The translations under genes were made by a program, and so were the position numbers. Below are positions 1 to 6,220 of a stretch of DNA of 8,414 nucleotides, one piece after another (the stretch's first letter is position 1; every line of letters starts with the position of its first letter). The stretch spans positions 1 to 8,414 of the forward strand of contig CAMYBO010000050.1 of NCBI GenBank assembly GCA_947254045.1, given 5' to 3'. The notes under the pieces were generated by a model that saw only the letters and a list, made by a program, of their open reading frames with translations, was not told where the DNA came from and made no database searches. The DNA is from an uncultured Granulicatella sp. GTDB taxonomy: Bacteria > Bacillota > Bacilli > Lactobacillales > Aerococcaceae.

Positions 1-672
1 GAAGGTGGAGGTTTTGTAGTTATTGCAGATATTAATGAAGCTACTGCTACGAAAACAGTAGCTGATTTTGAAGTAGAACATACTGTGTTTGAATATATGG
101 ATTTAGGAAATCATGAGTCCATTGTTGCAAGCATGAAGAAGATTCTATCTGAACGTAAAGTAGATATTTTAGTCAATTGTGCAGGAGTTATTAGTGCGAA
201 ACCTTTTGATCAATTAACATATGAAGAATGGGAAAGAACCATTCGTATTAATCTTTCTGGATGTTTCTCAACGATTAGTACGATTTTCCCTCACTTTATT
301 GAAAATAAAGGCGGCAGAATTGTGAATGTTTCTTCTGCTGCTGCAAAATTAGGGGGAGGACTTTTAGGTACAGCGGCATATGCATCTTCTAAAGCAGGTT
401 TAAATGGTTTAACAAAAGCAGTTGCTAAAAAAGGTGGGAAATACAATATTTCTTGTAATGCAGTATGTACATCCTTTACAAGAACAGATATGACAACCGT
501 GCTTTCTGAAGATAAAGAAAAGAGTCAAAAAGTCATTAGTATGATTCCTTTAGGACGTCGTGCAGAACCTGTTGAAATTGCTCAAATGATTTTATTCTTT
601 GCGAGTGATTTAGCAAGCTTTATTACAGGAGAAATCGGCGACTGCGATGGCGGTATTACATTAGATGGTTGA
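1..672 (+). CDS. Short-chain dehydrogenase/reductase (SDR), 5'-partial
   Basis: NAD(P)-dependent oxidoreductase of the classical SDR family, cytosolic, substrate unknown. The frame is open from base 1, so the gene begins outside the window; 223 residues are visible, and the N-terminal TGxxxGxG cofactor loop (roughly 30 residues) is missing. What is visible: the beta-strand end VVIADIN at residues 6-12, whose Asp usually favours NAD; an NCAG version of the NNAG motif at 59-62; Asn84 (RINLSG); Ser112 (VNVSS); and the catalytic Tyr127 and Lys131 in YASSK. The C-terminus has the usual TGEIxDxDGG-like ending (TGEIGDCDGG). An internal GTG at 85 is not a real start. It lies 45 nt upstream of a KdgT-type permease, so it may act in sugar-acid catabolism (KduD-like or four-carbon acid-sugar pathways). 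That is inference; FabG-like annotation would be equally possible from sequence alone. Confidence 0.9.
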   Translation, partial: EGGGFVVIADINEATATKTVADFEVEHTVFEYMDLGNHESIVASMKKILSERKVDILVNCAGVISAKPFDQLTYEEWERTIRINLSGCFSTISTIFPHFIENKGGRIVNVSSAAAKLGGGLLGTAAYASSKAGLNGLTKAVAKKGGKYNISCNAVCTSFTRTDMTTVLSEDKEKSQKVISMIPLGRRAEPVEIAQMILFFASDLASFITGEIGDCDGGITLDG

Positions 673-717
673 TTTTTCTTCCGTTTAGTAAAATTTTCAA
701 AAAGGTATGTGAATGCA

Positions 718-1644
718 ATGAAAAAGATTAAAATTCCTGGGGATACTATTATTGTTCCAATGTTTATTGGATGTTTTATTAATACATTTATTCCTCAAAT
801 TTTGCAAATTGGTGGGTTTACCACTCCGATTGTAAAAGGTGCAGGGCCATTAGTTGGGGCGTTCTTATTTGTCATTGGGGGAACAATTTCCCTTAAAAAT
901 ACACCGAAGGCTGTTGTTCGTGGGGCGTCTATTATTATCGCAAAAATTATTGTATCGATTATTCTAGGTTTATTAGTGGCGAAAGTGTTCAATGATAATT
1001 TCTTAGGATTGAGTGCAGTAGCGGTGATTGGGGCGATTTCAGTAGCGAATAATGCCATGTATGCTGGAATAGTCGAAGTTTATGGAGATGAAATTGATGC
1101 TGGTGCTGTTGGGATTACAACTTTAAGTGTTGGTCCAATGGTAACAATGGCAGTGTTAAGTACTGCAGGGCTTGCGAACATTTCCATTTGGAATTTGATT
1201 GGAACGATTTTACCGCTAGTTATTGGGATTATTTTAGGAAATGCCTTCCCTTATATGAAAACAGTTCTCTCAAATGGAATTACAGCGATTATTATCGTCG
1301 TAGGATTTTGTTTAGGGGCAAATATGAACTTTGGACAAATTCTTGAAGGTGGACTTCCTGGTATTTTACTTGGGGCAATTACAACCTTAATTGGCGGGAT
1401 TGCAGCGATTGCTGCAGATAAATTATCTGGAGGAAATGGAGTTGCAGGTGCTGCGATTTCTAGTACAGCTGCAAGTGCCATTGCAACACCAGCGGCACTT
1501 TCTGCGGTAGATGCATCCTTTAAAGCAATTGAAGCAACTGCTACAACTCAAATTACAGCTTCTGTTATTGTAACGGCTATTTTAACACCAATCTTAACAG
1601 CGTATATTGCTAAAAGAGTTCAACAAAAAGAAAAGAATGAGTAA
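718..1644 (+). CDS. kdgT: KdgT-family 2-keto-3-deoxygluconate/sugar-acid permease
   Basis: Integral membrane symporter of the KDG transporter family, which takes up 2-keto-3-deoxygluconate or related sugar acids with protons. The protein is almost entirely hydrophobic, with about ten membrane segments. It shares recognisable blocks with E. coli KdgT: N-terminal KIPGDTIIVPMFIG, then SVGPMVTMAVLSTAG, IAADKLSGGNGVAGAA and ATPAAL, and a basic tail. At about 308 aa it is near family length. The start is uncertain. ATG 718 lies 12 nt after a weak AAAAAGG, while GTG 709 (three residues longer, MNAMKKIK) lies only 3 nt after it. I prefer ATG 718 because MKKIKIPG matches the family N-terminus. It follows the SDR gene closely and ends at a strong terminator, so it is probably the last gene of a catabolic operon. 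The true substrate cannot be told from sequence; KdgT homologues also occur in erythronate/threonate-type clusters. Confidence 0.88.
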   Translation: MKKIKIPGDTIIVPMFIGCFINTFIPQILQIGGFTTPIVKGAGPLVGAFLFVIGGTISLKNTPKAVVRGASIIIAKIIVSIILGLLVAKVFNDNFLGLSAVAVIGAISVANNAMYAGIVEVYGDEIDAGAVGITTLSVGPMVTMAVLSTAGLANISIWNLIGTILPLVIGIILGNAFPYMKTVLSNGITAIIIVVGFCLGANMNFGQILEGGLPGILLGAITTLIGGIAAIAADKLSGGNGVAGAAISSTAASAIATPAALSAVDASFKAIEATATTQITASVIVTAILTPILTAYIAKRVQQKEKNE

Positions 1645-1648
1645 TAAC

Positions 1649-1684
1649 AAAACCCACTCCGTAACGTTAAGCGGAGTGGGTTTT
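1649..1684. terminator. Bidirectional intrinsic terminator, kdgT / DUF898-like gene
   Basis: A perfect 13-bp stem (1649-1661 with 1672-1684, core CCCACTCCG/CGGAGTGGG) with a 10-nt loop. The stem ends in T's on the plus strand and, read from the other side, is followed by TTTTGTTATT. It sits between two convergent genes, 4 nt after the kdgT stop and 3 nt before the stop of the minus-strand gene, so it serves both. Confidence 0.9.
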
Positions 1685-1687
1685 ACT

Positions 1688-1993
1688 TTAATCTAAGAAA
1701 TACGTATGTTTAGCTTTCCATTCTAGTACTTTAATACGAATCCAAAATCCGTAGATTCCTAATGTGATGATACATAAGAAAAACCATTTGATCCAGTTTC
1801 CAAATAATTCAAGAGCAGTGCCATCAAACCCAAGACGACGTCCTTCAATCACTGTGTGTTCAATTTCCCATTTATACATGATGCAGATAGCCCAAGGAGT
1901 TCCTAGTCCAAAGGTAAGAGTAATAATAAAAAATGAAATGATGTAACTTAAAATATACGTTAGCATTCCTCCATCAAAATAACTTTTTTGCAT
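1688..1993 (-). CDS. Small membrane protein, DUF898 (YjgN)-like
   Basis: A 101-aa membrane protein with two hydrophobic segments, about residues 12-40 (ILSYIISFFIITLTFGLGTP) and 67-84 (WFFLCIITLGIYGFW). The W-x-(12)-TLGIYGFW pattern and the preceding GRRLGFDGTALELFGNW loop are typical of DUF898-like proteins, which are longer and multi-repeat in proteobacteria but short in Firmicutes. Function is unknown. The frame is open to 2152, but the real start is the ATG at 1993: it has a strong AAGGGAGG site (2001-2008) 7 nt upstream, and a good promoter lies just beyond. It is monocistronic, divergent from cdaA and convergent with kdgT. The family assignment comes from motif memory, so it is moderate; existence of the gene is well supported. 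Confidence 0.82.
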   Translation of the reverse strand: MQKSYFDGGMLTYILSYIISFFIITLTFGLGTPWAICIMYKWEIEHTVIEGRRLGFDGTALELFGNWIKWFFLCIITLGIYGFWIRIKVLEWKAKHTYFLD

Positions 1994-2022
1994 GATATAT
2001 CCTCCCTTAATCAGTTGAGAGT

Positions 2023-2052
2023 AGTGTATCACGCAGAGAGATTTATTGTCAA
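2023..2052 (-). promoter_or_regulatory. Promoter of the DUF898-like gene
   Basis: On the minus strand: -35 TTGACA (2052-2047, perfect consensus), an 18-bp spacer, and -10 TACACT (2028-2023) preceded by an extended TG. Transcription would start near 2016, leaving a short leader before the ribosome site at 2001-2008. Confidence 0.65.
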
Positions 2053-2088
2053 AAAATAAAGATATAAATAAGTTCATGTTAGGGGCAG

Positions 2089-2117
2089 TTGTAATGTTTT
2101 TAGAAAAGGTATAAACT
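2089..2117 (+). promoter_or_regulatory. Possible promoter of the cdaA-cdaR-glmM operon
   Basis: TTGTAA (2089-2094), a 17-bp spacer, and TAAACT (2112-2117), 30 nt before cdaA. Both hexamers match consensus at only four of six positions. TATAAA at 2110-2115 is an alternative -10 with a short (15-bp) spacer. An operon promoter is expected here because the upstream gene is divergent, but the exact site is weakly supported. Confidence 0.3.
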
Positions 2118-2146
2118 AAAGAAGATATAGAAATGGGGGTTGAGTG

Positions 2147-2992
2147 ATGCAATTTAATTGGAGTAGTTTAGGTGCATGGAGTAGCATTCGGAATATTGTT
2201 GATATTGTAATTGTGTGGTACCTATTATATAATCTATTACTCATCATGAAAGGCACAAGAGCTGTACATTTGATGAAGGGCTTGGCAGTGATTGCAGGGG
2301 TAAAATTCATCAGTTATATGTTTGGGCTAATTACCCTTGACTGGATTATGAATTTAGTAATCCAATGGGGTGTTGTTGGAGCTATTGTCGTCTTTCAACC
2401 AGAAATTCGAAGAGGGCTAGAACATATTGGTCGTTCGAACTTTTTCTCAAGGAGAGCTTCGGGAACGAATCAAGCTCAAAGGATGATTGAAGAGTTAAAT
2501 ATTTCTGTACAATATATGGCAAAACGAAGAATTGGTGCATTAATTTGTATTGAACAATCGAATTCTTTAGAAGAATATATTAATACGGGGATTCCTTTAC
2601 AATCACGAATTTCGAATCAATTAATGACGCAAATTTTTATTCCGAATACACCTCTTCATGATGGTGCGGTGATTATTCGTGGTCATGAAGTGGAAGCAGC
2701 GGCATGTTATTTACCATTATCAGAAAGTAAATTTATTCCTAAAGAATTAGGAACAAGACACCGTGCAGCTATCGGATTAAGTGAAGTAACAGATGCTTTA
2801 ATTATTGTTATTTCAGAAGAAACAGGGAAAGTGAGTGTCGCATTGCGTGAAAAATTATTACGTGAGCTAACTCCGGATGAATTTGTAGAAGTGTTAAGTG
2901 AACATTTAATTACAAAAGAAACTTCTCAAAAAGATTCGACTATTCTAACAATGATTATCGATTTCTTTAGAGGAGGTCGTATGAATGATTAG
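2147..2992 (+). CDS. cdaA: Diadenylate cyclase CdaA (DacA)
   Basis: Membrane-bound enzyme that makes cyclic di-AMP from two ATP; c-di-AMP controls potassium/osmolyte balance and cell-wall homeostasis in Firmicutes. The 281 aa are in the usual CdaA order. Three N-terminal membrane helices lie at about residues 13-32, 39-59 and 62-82. The conserved VVFQPEIRRGLE linker follows, then a cytoplasmic DAC domain with both catalytic signatures: DGA (172-174, in LHDGAVII) and RHR (204-206, in GTRHRAAIGLSE). Start: GTG 2144 and ATG 2147 are adjacent; ATG 2147 is 7 nt after a GGGGG Shine-Dalgarno. The stop overlaps the start of cdaR by 8 nt, which indicates translational coupling. The order cdaA-cdaR-glmM is conserved across Firmicutes. 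In that complex CdaR and GlmM modulate CdaA activity (known for the family, not visible here). No key residue is missing. Confidence 0.97.
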   Translation: MQFNWSSLGAWSSIRNIVDIVIVWYLLYNLLLIMKGTRAVHLMKGLAVIAGVKFISYMFGLITLDWIMNLVIQWGVVGAIVVFQPEIRRGLEHIGRSNFFSRRASGTNQAQRMIEELNISVQYMAKRRIGALICIEQSNSLEEYINTGIPLQSRISNQLMTQIFIPNTPLHDGAVIIRGHEVEAAACYLPLSESKFIPKELGTRHRAAIGLSEVTDALIIVISEETGKVSVALREKLLRELTPDEFVEVLSEHLITKETSQKDSTILTMIIDFFRGGRMND

Positions 2993-3992
2993 TAAATGGA
3001 TGACGAAAAAATCATTTTTAGTGTTTATATCCTTTATTTTGACAATGGCTTTATTTGTATATGCAAGTGAATCAAGTCCAAGTAGACAATCGTCGTCAGT
3101 ATCCGTTCAGACAACTTCGAATACAATTGGCAATGTTCCGGTGTATGTTGATATCGATAGTCAGTTATATACAGTTACTGGCTTGCCGGAAGCTGTTACG
3201 CTAAGGGTAGAAGGATCTAGTAGTTCCTTATTAACAGTTGTAGGAAATGGTTCCTATCGTGTAAAAACTCCTAATTTAAATGAACTAGGAACAGGAAAAC
3301 ATATGATTACGTTGCAAGTCTCAGGGCTACCTTCAGGAGTAAAAGGATTCGTTTCTCCAGAGACGGTTGAGATTATGATCGAAAAGAAAGCGACGGTTGA
3401 ATTGCCCGTTTCAGTAAATGTAAATCGTGCAAATTTACCAGGAGCTTATAAAAACGGACAAGCTTTAGTGAATCCTGCTAGAGTTACGATTTCTGGGCCA
3501 GAATCACTAATCAATCAAGTAGAAAAGGTTGTCGCAAATGTGACAGTACCAGAAAATACAAAAGCAGACTATACTTCTTCCGTTGTTGTACAAGCGTTGG
3601 ATGCAACAGGAAAGCCTCTGGCACTAAAGATGGAACCGGAACAAGTTCAAGTAAGAGTACCAATTACAACGAATAGCAAAAAAGTTCCTATTATATTAAC
3701 GACAACAGGAAGTGCGGGTACGCAATATTCCTATCAGTTGAAATCTGATACCAAAGAGGTTACAATTTTAGGAGCTCAAGAAGTGTTGGATAAATTGACA
3801 GCCATTCCTGTAGTGGTAGATGTCAGTCAAGTAACTAAAACAACAACACAAGTTGTGAAGATAACTCTTCCAACTGGAGTGGATAGTATCAATCCAGAAA
3901 ATATTTCTGTTGAAGTGGTTGTCACATCTACAACACCAGAAACAACAGAAACGACGCAGACAACGCAAACTACACAAACAACAAGACAATAG
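2985..3992 (+). CDS. cdaR: CdaA regulatory protein CdaR (YbbR-domain protein)
   Basis: Extracytoplasmic regulator anchored by one N-terminal membrane segment (about residues 10-27, FLVFISFILTMALFVYA) after a basic KWMTKKS start; it binds CdaA in the membrane and modulates c-di-AMP synthesis. The external part has three YbbR-like beta-rich repeats, roughly residues 51-133, 137-225 and 233-313. Each ends with the typical pattern of alternating Val/Ile (EIMIEKK, VQVRVPI, VEVVVTS), and the repeats carry SGPESLINQVEKV and LGAQEVLDKL. The last 22 residues are a low-complexity Thr tail with TTQ repeats. The start ATG 2985 lies 8 nt after AGAGGAGG, inside the 3' end of cdaA. At 335 aa it is somewhat shorter than four-repeat homologues. 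It is co-transcribed with cdaA and glmM. Confidence 0.95.
   Translation: MISKWMTKKSFLVFISFILTMALFVYASESSPSRQSSSVSVQTTSNTIGNVPVYVDIDSQLYTVTGLPEAVTLRVEGSSSSLLTVVGNGSYRVKTPNLNELGTGKHMITLQVSGLPSGVKGFVSPETVEIMIEKKATVELPVSVNVNRANLPGAYKNGQALVNPARVTISGPESLINQVEKVVANVTVPENTKADYTSSVVVQALDATGKPLALKMEPEQVQVRVPITTNSKKVPIILTTTGSAGTQYSYQLKSDTKEVTILGAQEVLDKLTAIPVVVDVSQVTKTTTQVVKITLPTGVDSINPENISVEVVVTSTTPETTETTQTTQTTQTTRQ
3924..3989 (+). repeat. Thr/Gln-rich repeat tail encoded at the 3' end of cdaR
   Basis: Codes for residues 314-335 of CdaR. 13 of the 22 residues are Thr, with three consecutive TTQ units plus related TTP/TTE units. The DNA is a run of near-identical 9-nt units (ACA ACG CAG and variants). 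The units use different synonymous codons, so this is a degenerate rather than perfect tandem repeat. Confidence 0.8.
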
Positions 3993-4022
3993 AAATTGAT
4001 AGAGATTTAAAGGAGATTGAAC

Positions 4023-5378
4023 ATGGGCAAATATTTTGGAACAGATGGTGTAAGAGGAGTAGCAAATGCAGAATTAACACCAGAATTAGCGTTTAAATTA
4101 GGACGTTTTGGTGGCTATGTCTTATTACAACAAGCAGGTGGAGATAAACATCCACGTGTGTTAGTCGGAAGAGATACTCGTATTTCAGGACAATTATTAG
4201 AACATGCTTTAATTGCAGGTTTATTATCTGTCGGAATCGAAGTGATGCAATTAGGCATTATTCCTACACCAGGAGTTTCTTATTTAACACGTGTGCAAGG
4301 AGCAGTAGCAGGGGTAATGATTTCTGCATCTCATAATCCAGCACAAGATAACGGCATTAAATTCTTCGGAGCAGATGGTTTTAAATTATCTGATGAAACA
4401 GAAGCAGAAATTGAAGCTTTATTAGATAGTCCAGAAGATACATTACCACGTCCTTCAACAGATGAATTAGGAACTGTGGATGATTATTTAGAAGGAACAA
4501 TGAAATATAGTCAATTTTTACAACAAACAATTGATGGACCTCTAACAGATATGAAAGTAGCGTTAGATGGTGCAAATGGAGCAACTTCAGCTGTCTTAAA
4601 TCGTTTATTTGCAGATTTAGAAACAGAATTTTACACAATGGGAAATAAACCAAATGGTGTGAACATTAATGATGGAGTGGGTTCAACACATCCAGAAGCT
4701 TTAGCAGAATTTGTAAAAGAAAATGGTGCAGATTTAGGATTAAGTTTCGATGGAGATGGAGACCGTTGTATTGCAGTTGATGAAAATGGTGAAATCGTGG
4801 ATGGAGATAAAATTATGTTCATCTGTGGAAAATATTTACGCAGTGTAGGACAATTGAATCAAGATACCATTGTTTCAACAGTTATGAGTAACTTAGGATT
4901 CCATAAAGCAGTTGAAGAAGAAGGAATGGTCGCTCTTCAAACAGCGGTAGGAGATCGCTATGTTGTAGAAGAAATGCGTAAAAATGGCTATAACTTCGGG
5001 GGAGAACAATCAGGACATGTTGTATTCTTAGATTTAAATACAACAGGGGATGGATTGTTAACAGGAATTCAATTAATGAATGTTATGAAACAAACAGGTA
5101 AAAAATTAAGTGAATTAGCCAGTGAAGTACCAATATACCCTCAAGAATTAGTGAATATTCGAGTGAGCGATAAAAATGGTGCAATGGAAGTTCCAGCGAT
5201 TAAAGAAATTATCGACACAGTGGAAGCTGAAATGGCAGGAAATGGTCGTGTGCTTGTTCGTCCAAGTGGAACAGAGCCATTAGTACGTGTCATGGTAGAA
5301 GCACCAACAGACGAATTATGTCATGATTATGTAACACGTATCGCAGAGGTCGTTCGTCAAGAGATTGGATTAGACTAA
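4023..5378 (+). CDS. glmM: Phosphoglucosamine mutase GlmM
   Basis: Cytosolic enzyme converting glucosamine-6-phosphate to glucosamine-1-phosphate, the step that feeds UDP-GlcNAc and so peptidoglycan and other envelope polymers. The 451 aa match family length and all alpha-D-phosphohexomutase signatures are present: KYFGTDGVRG at the N-terminus; the active-site phosphoserine in ISASHNP (Ser at about 103); the metal loop DGDGDR (243-248); the sugar-binding loop GGEQSGH (326-332); and the phosphate-binding RPSGTEP (413-419). The frame extends to TTG 4017, but ATG 4023 is the start: AAAGGAGA (4009-4016) lies 6 nt before it and MGKYFGTDG is the standard N-terminus. It follows cdaR by 30 nt and is the last gene of the operon. 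GlmM from this operon binds and inhibits CdaA in other Firmicutes (established knowledge). The sequence looks intact. Confidence 0.98.
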   Translation: MGKYFGTDGVRGVANAELTPELAFKLGRFGGYVLLQQAGGDKHPRVLVGRDTRISGQLLEHALIAGLLSVGIEVMQLGIIPTPGVSYLTRVQGAVAGVMISASHNPAQDNGIKFFGADGFKLSDETEAEIEALLDSPEDTLPRPSTDELGTVDDYLEGTMKYSQFLQQTIDGPLTDMKVALDGANGATSAVLNRLFADLETEFYTMGNKPNGVNINDGVGSTHPEALAEFVKENGADLGLSFDGDGDRCIAVDENGEIVDGDKIMFICGKYLRSVGQLNQDTIVSTVMSNLGFHKAVEEEGMVALQTAVGDRYVVEEMRKNGYNFGGEQSGHVVFLDLNTTGDGLLTGIQLMNVMKQTGKKLSELASEVPIYPQELVNIRVSDKNGAMEVPAIKEIIDTVEAEMAGNGRVLVRPSGTEPLVRVMVEAPTDELCHDYVTRIAEVVRQEIGLD

Positions 5379-5390
5379 GAAGTGAAGTTT

Positions 5391-5424
5391 GAAAGGGAGA
5401 GTAACGAGAGTTTCTCTCTTTTTT
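5391..5424 (+). terminator. Terminator of the cdaA-cdaR-glmM operon
   Basis: GAGAG (5397-5401) pairs with CTCTC (5414-5418); the stem extends outward through two G-T and several A-T pairs, then a run of six T's (5419-5424) follows. A second GAGAG at 5406-5410 could instead form a tight three-base-loop hairpin with the same CTCTC arm. Both structures end at the same T run. It lies just after the glmM stop. Confidence 0.8.
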
Positions 5425-5540
5425 GTGTGGTGTGGGAAGTATGTTTTTAACAAAAAATCTCCCGCAATTATGCGAAGGACTAAACATTACAACTCAACCA
5501 TTTTTGTCTCGCGTATTGGTCAGCGGTAGATGTAATATAC

Positions 5541-5618
5541 ATGATAACTTTTGCGACATTACTAGTTGCATTAGTATCGCTTGTTGTCAAAATAATAGAA
5601 TTAGTGACAAAAAAATAA
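5541..5618 (+). CDS. Holin-like type I toxin peptide (TxpA/Hol_Tox-like), probably 5'-truncated
   Basis: A 25-residue hydrophobic peptide, MITFATLLVALVSL followed by VVKIIELVTKK. One membrane helix followed by a charged, lysine-ending tail is the hallmark of the putative holin-like toxins of Firmicutes type I toxin-antitoxin loci, which act at the membrane. Those proteins usually start about 8 residues earlier (M-x-x-E/D-x-L/I-x-x-MITFATL). Here the frame is open back to a TAA at 5481-5483 and codes YWSAVDVIY before the Met, but has no ATG, GTG or TTG there, and ATG 5541 has no clear ribosome site. No promoter is visible between the glmM terminator and this frame. So either a short form is made or the 5' end has been lost and this is a remnant. 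The stop codon lies in the stem of the antisense-RNA terminator. Recognition is from family pattern; expression is unproven. Confidence 0.55.
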   Translation: MITFATLLVALVSLVVKIIELVTKK

Positions 5619-5655
5619 CACCGCTCACAACTTTGACTGATTGAGTAGTGTTATT
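5614..5655 (-). terminator. Intrinsic terminator of the antisense RNA
   Basis: A 14-position stem (5614-5627 with 5642-5655; one C/A mismatch and one G-T pair) around a 14-nt loop. Read on the minus strand it is followed by a T tract, the complement of the A run at 5609-5615. On the plus strand it has no T tract, so it works as a terminator only for the antisense direction. Confidence 0.65.
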
Positions 5656-5694
5656 ACATTATAATTAGCCACCGTCTTTTCAACGGTCTACATC

Positions 5695-5722
5695 AGAGTC
5701 GAGTTCCAGCTCGGCTCTTTTT
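5695..5722 (+). terminator. Terminator of the toxin transcript
   Basis: A 9-bp stem, AGAGTCGAG (5695-5703) with CTCGGCTCT (5710-5718) and one G-T pair, a 6-nt loop, then TTTTT. It is preceded by a small ACCGT/ACGGT hairpin (5671-5687). Plus-strand transcripts ending here would overlap essentially all of the antisense RNA. Confidence 0.8.
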
Positions 5723-5730
5723 GTATCTTC

Positions 5731-5759
5731 ATTGTATCAAAAACTAAACAAATTGAAAA
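5731..5759 (-). promoter_or_regulatory. Promoter of the antisense RNA
   Basis: Minus strand: -35 TTTTCA (5759-5754), 17-bp spacer, and -10 TACAAT (5736-5731) with an extended TGA just upstream. The -10 is strong and the -35 partial. It lies directly beyond the toxin terminator, where the antitoxin promoter sits in known txpA/ratA-type loci. Confidence 0.55.
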
Positions 5760-5869
5760 CTTCGCAAATTCAAGTGATAAGGTCTCAATGAAACACAAGT
5801 AAAAATGGCCTATATCATGAAGTGCTCTCTTTTTCAATATACATGGTTATCGGAGGCTTACCATCCTCG

Positions 5870-6220
5870 TTAAGATTTTCTTTTAAATAATCTAATATAA
5901 TCTTGTTTACTATGTATCATATTAGAAATAAAGATGGATTTTCTATCTTCTAAGATATGATAGAAGGCTAAATAATTTCCTAAAACGATACAGCGAGTTT
6001 TGTATGGGGGGTAGATGATTTTTTCGACTCTTTCATCTGCATTAAGCCCGGCTTCAGGGAAAATTGTTAAGCGTTCTAATCCGTGAAGAATATTATTAAC
6101 CGTATTAATTCCTGCTTGCTCTGAAAAGTACATAGTTTCAATGTAGTTTTTAATAGTTCGCAGTTGATTTTGAACATATTCTGGAATTATTAAGCTATAC
6201 GAGTTTGATTCAAATTCCAA
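5870..6220 (-). CDS. Type II toxin, RelE/ParE family
   Basis: A 116-aa protein with the RelE/ParE fold pattern: two N-terminal helices (about residues 13-48, EYVQNQLRTIKNYIETMYFSEQAG), the LTIFPEAGLN turn (51-60), and a beta-sheet with KTRCIVLGNYLAFYHILEDRKSIFISNMIHSKQDYIRLF (74-112). RelE members cleave mRNA on the ribosome and ParE members poison gyrase; sequence alone does not decide which. The FPEAG turn and HSKQDY ending fit either. The start is TTG 6220, which overlaps the antitoxin gene by 11 nt and has a GAGGG-type site 6 nt upstream; no ATG is available before the conserved region. It is translationally coupled behind the antitoxin, the standard order, and the length is normal to slightly long. 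No clear terminator follows it on the minus strand. Confidence 0.85.
   Translation of the reverse strand: MEFESNSYSLIIPEYVQNQLRTIKNYIETMYFSEQAGINTVNNILHGLERLTIFPEAGLNADERVEKIIYPPYKTRCIVLGNYLAFYHILEDRKSIFISNMIHSKQDYIRLFKRKS

Larger units (their letters stand above)
5609..5725 (-). ncRNA. Putative antisense antitoxin RNA (RatA-like)
   Basis: Predicted from its boundaries: a minus-strand promoter with -10 at 5736-5731 gives a start near 5724, and a minus-strand intrinsic terminator ends near 5609. The product of about 115 nt would be fully complementary to the 3' end and 3' untranslated region of the holin-like toxin frame. It contains three hairpins: 5695-5718, 5671-5687 and the terminator stem 5614-5655. 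This convergent, 3'-overlapping layout is that of the txpA/ratA type I loci, in which the RNA blocks toxin translation or triggers RNase III cleavage. Exact ends and expression are inferred. Confidence 0.5.

Noticed and set aside
795..1481. Two minus-strand open frames inside the permease gene
   Set aside because: They are antisense shadows of kdgT, with no ribosome sites, and kdgT is clearly the coding strand.
2009..2146. Possible riboswitch (for example c-di-AMP type) upstream of cdaA
   Set aside because: The leader is short and AT-rich with no visible pseudoknot-like conserved blocks or terminator; nothing beyond promoter candidates is seen.
1994..2152. Upstream extension of the DUF898-like gene (and another minus frame to 2310)
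   Set aside because: The extension crosses that gene's own promoter and ribosome site and overlaps the start of cdaA; the ATG at 1993 has a strong Shine-Dalgarno.
3924..3989. CRISPR-like or tandem-repeat array
   Set aside because: It is an in-frame coding low-complexity tail with no spacer structure.
4381..4822. Minus-strand open frames inside glmM
   Set aside because: Low-complexity Leu-rich or unremarkable shadows of a well-recognised enzyme gene.
5423..5644. 73-codon plus-strand open frame downstream of glmM
   Set aside because: It has no ribosome site, starts within the glmM terminator's T run, has a Cys-rich implausible composition, and runs out of frame across the holin-like toxin frame, which has the recognisable family pattern.
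5740..5814. Search for a gene, attachment site or terminator in this gap
   Set aside because: Beyond the antisense-RNA promoter I see no ribosome site, open frame, convincing hairpin or direct repeat in these bases.
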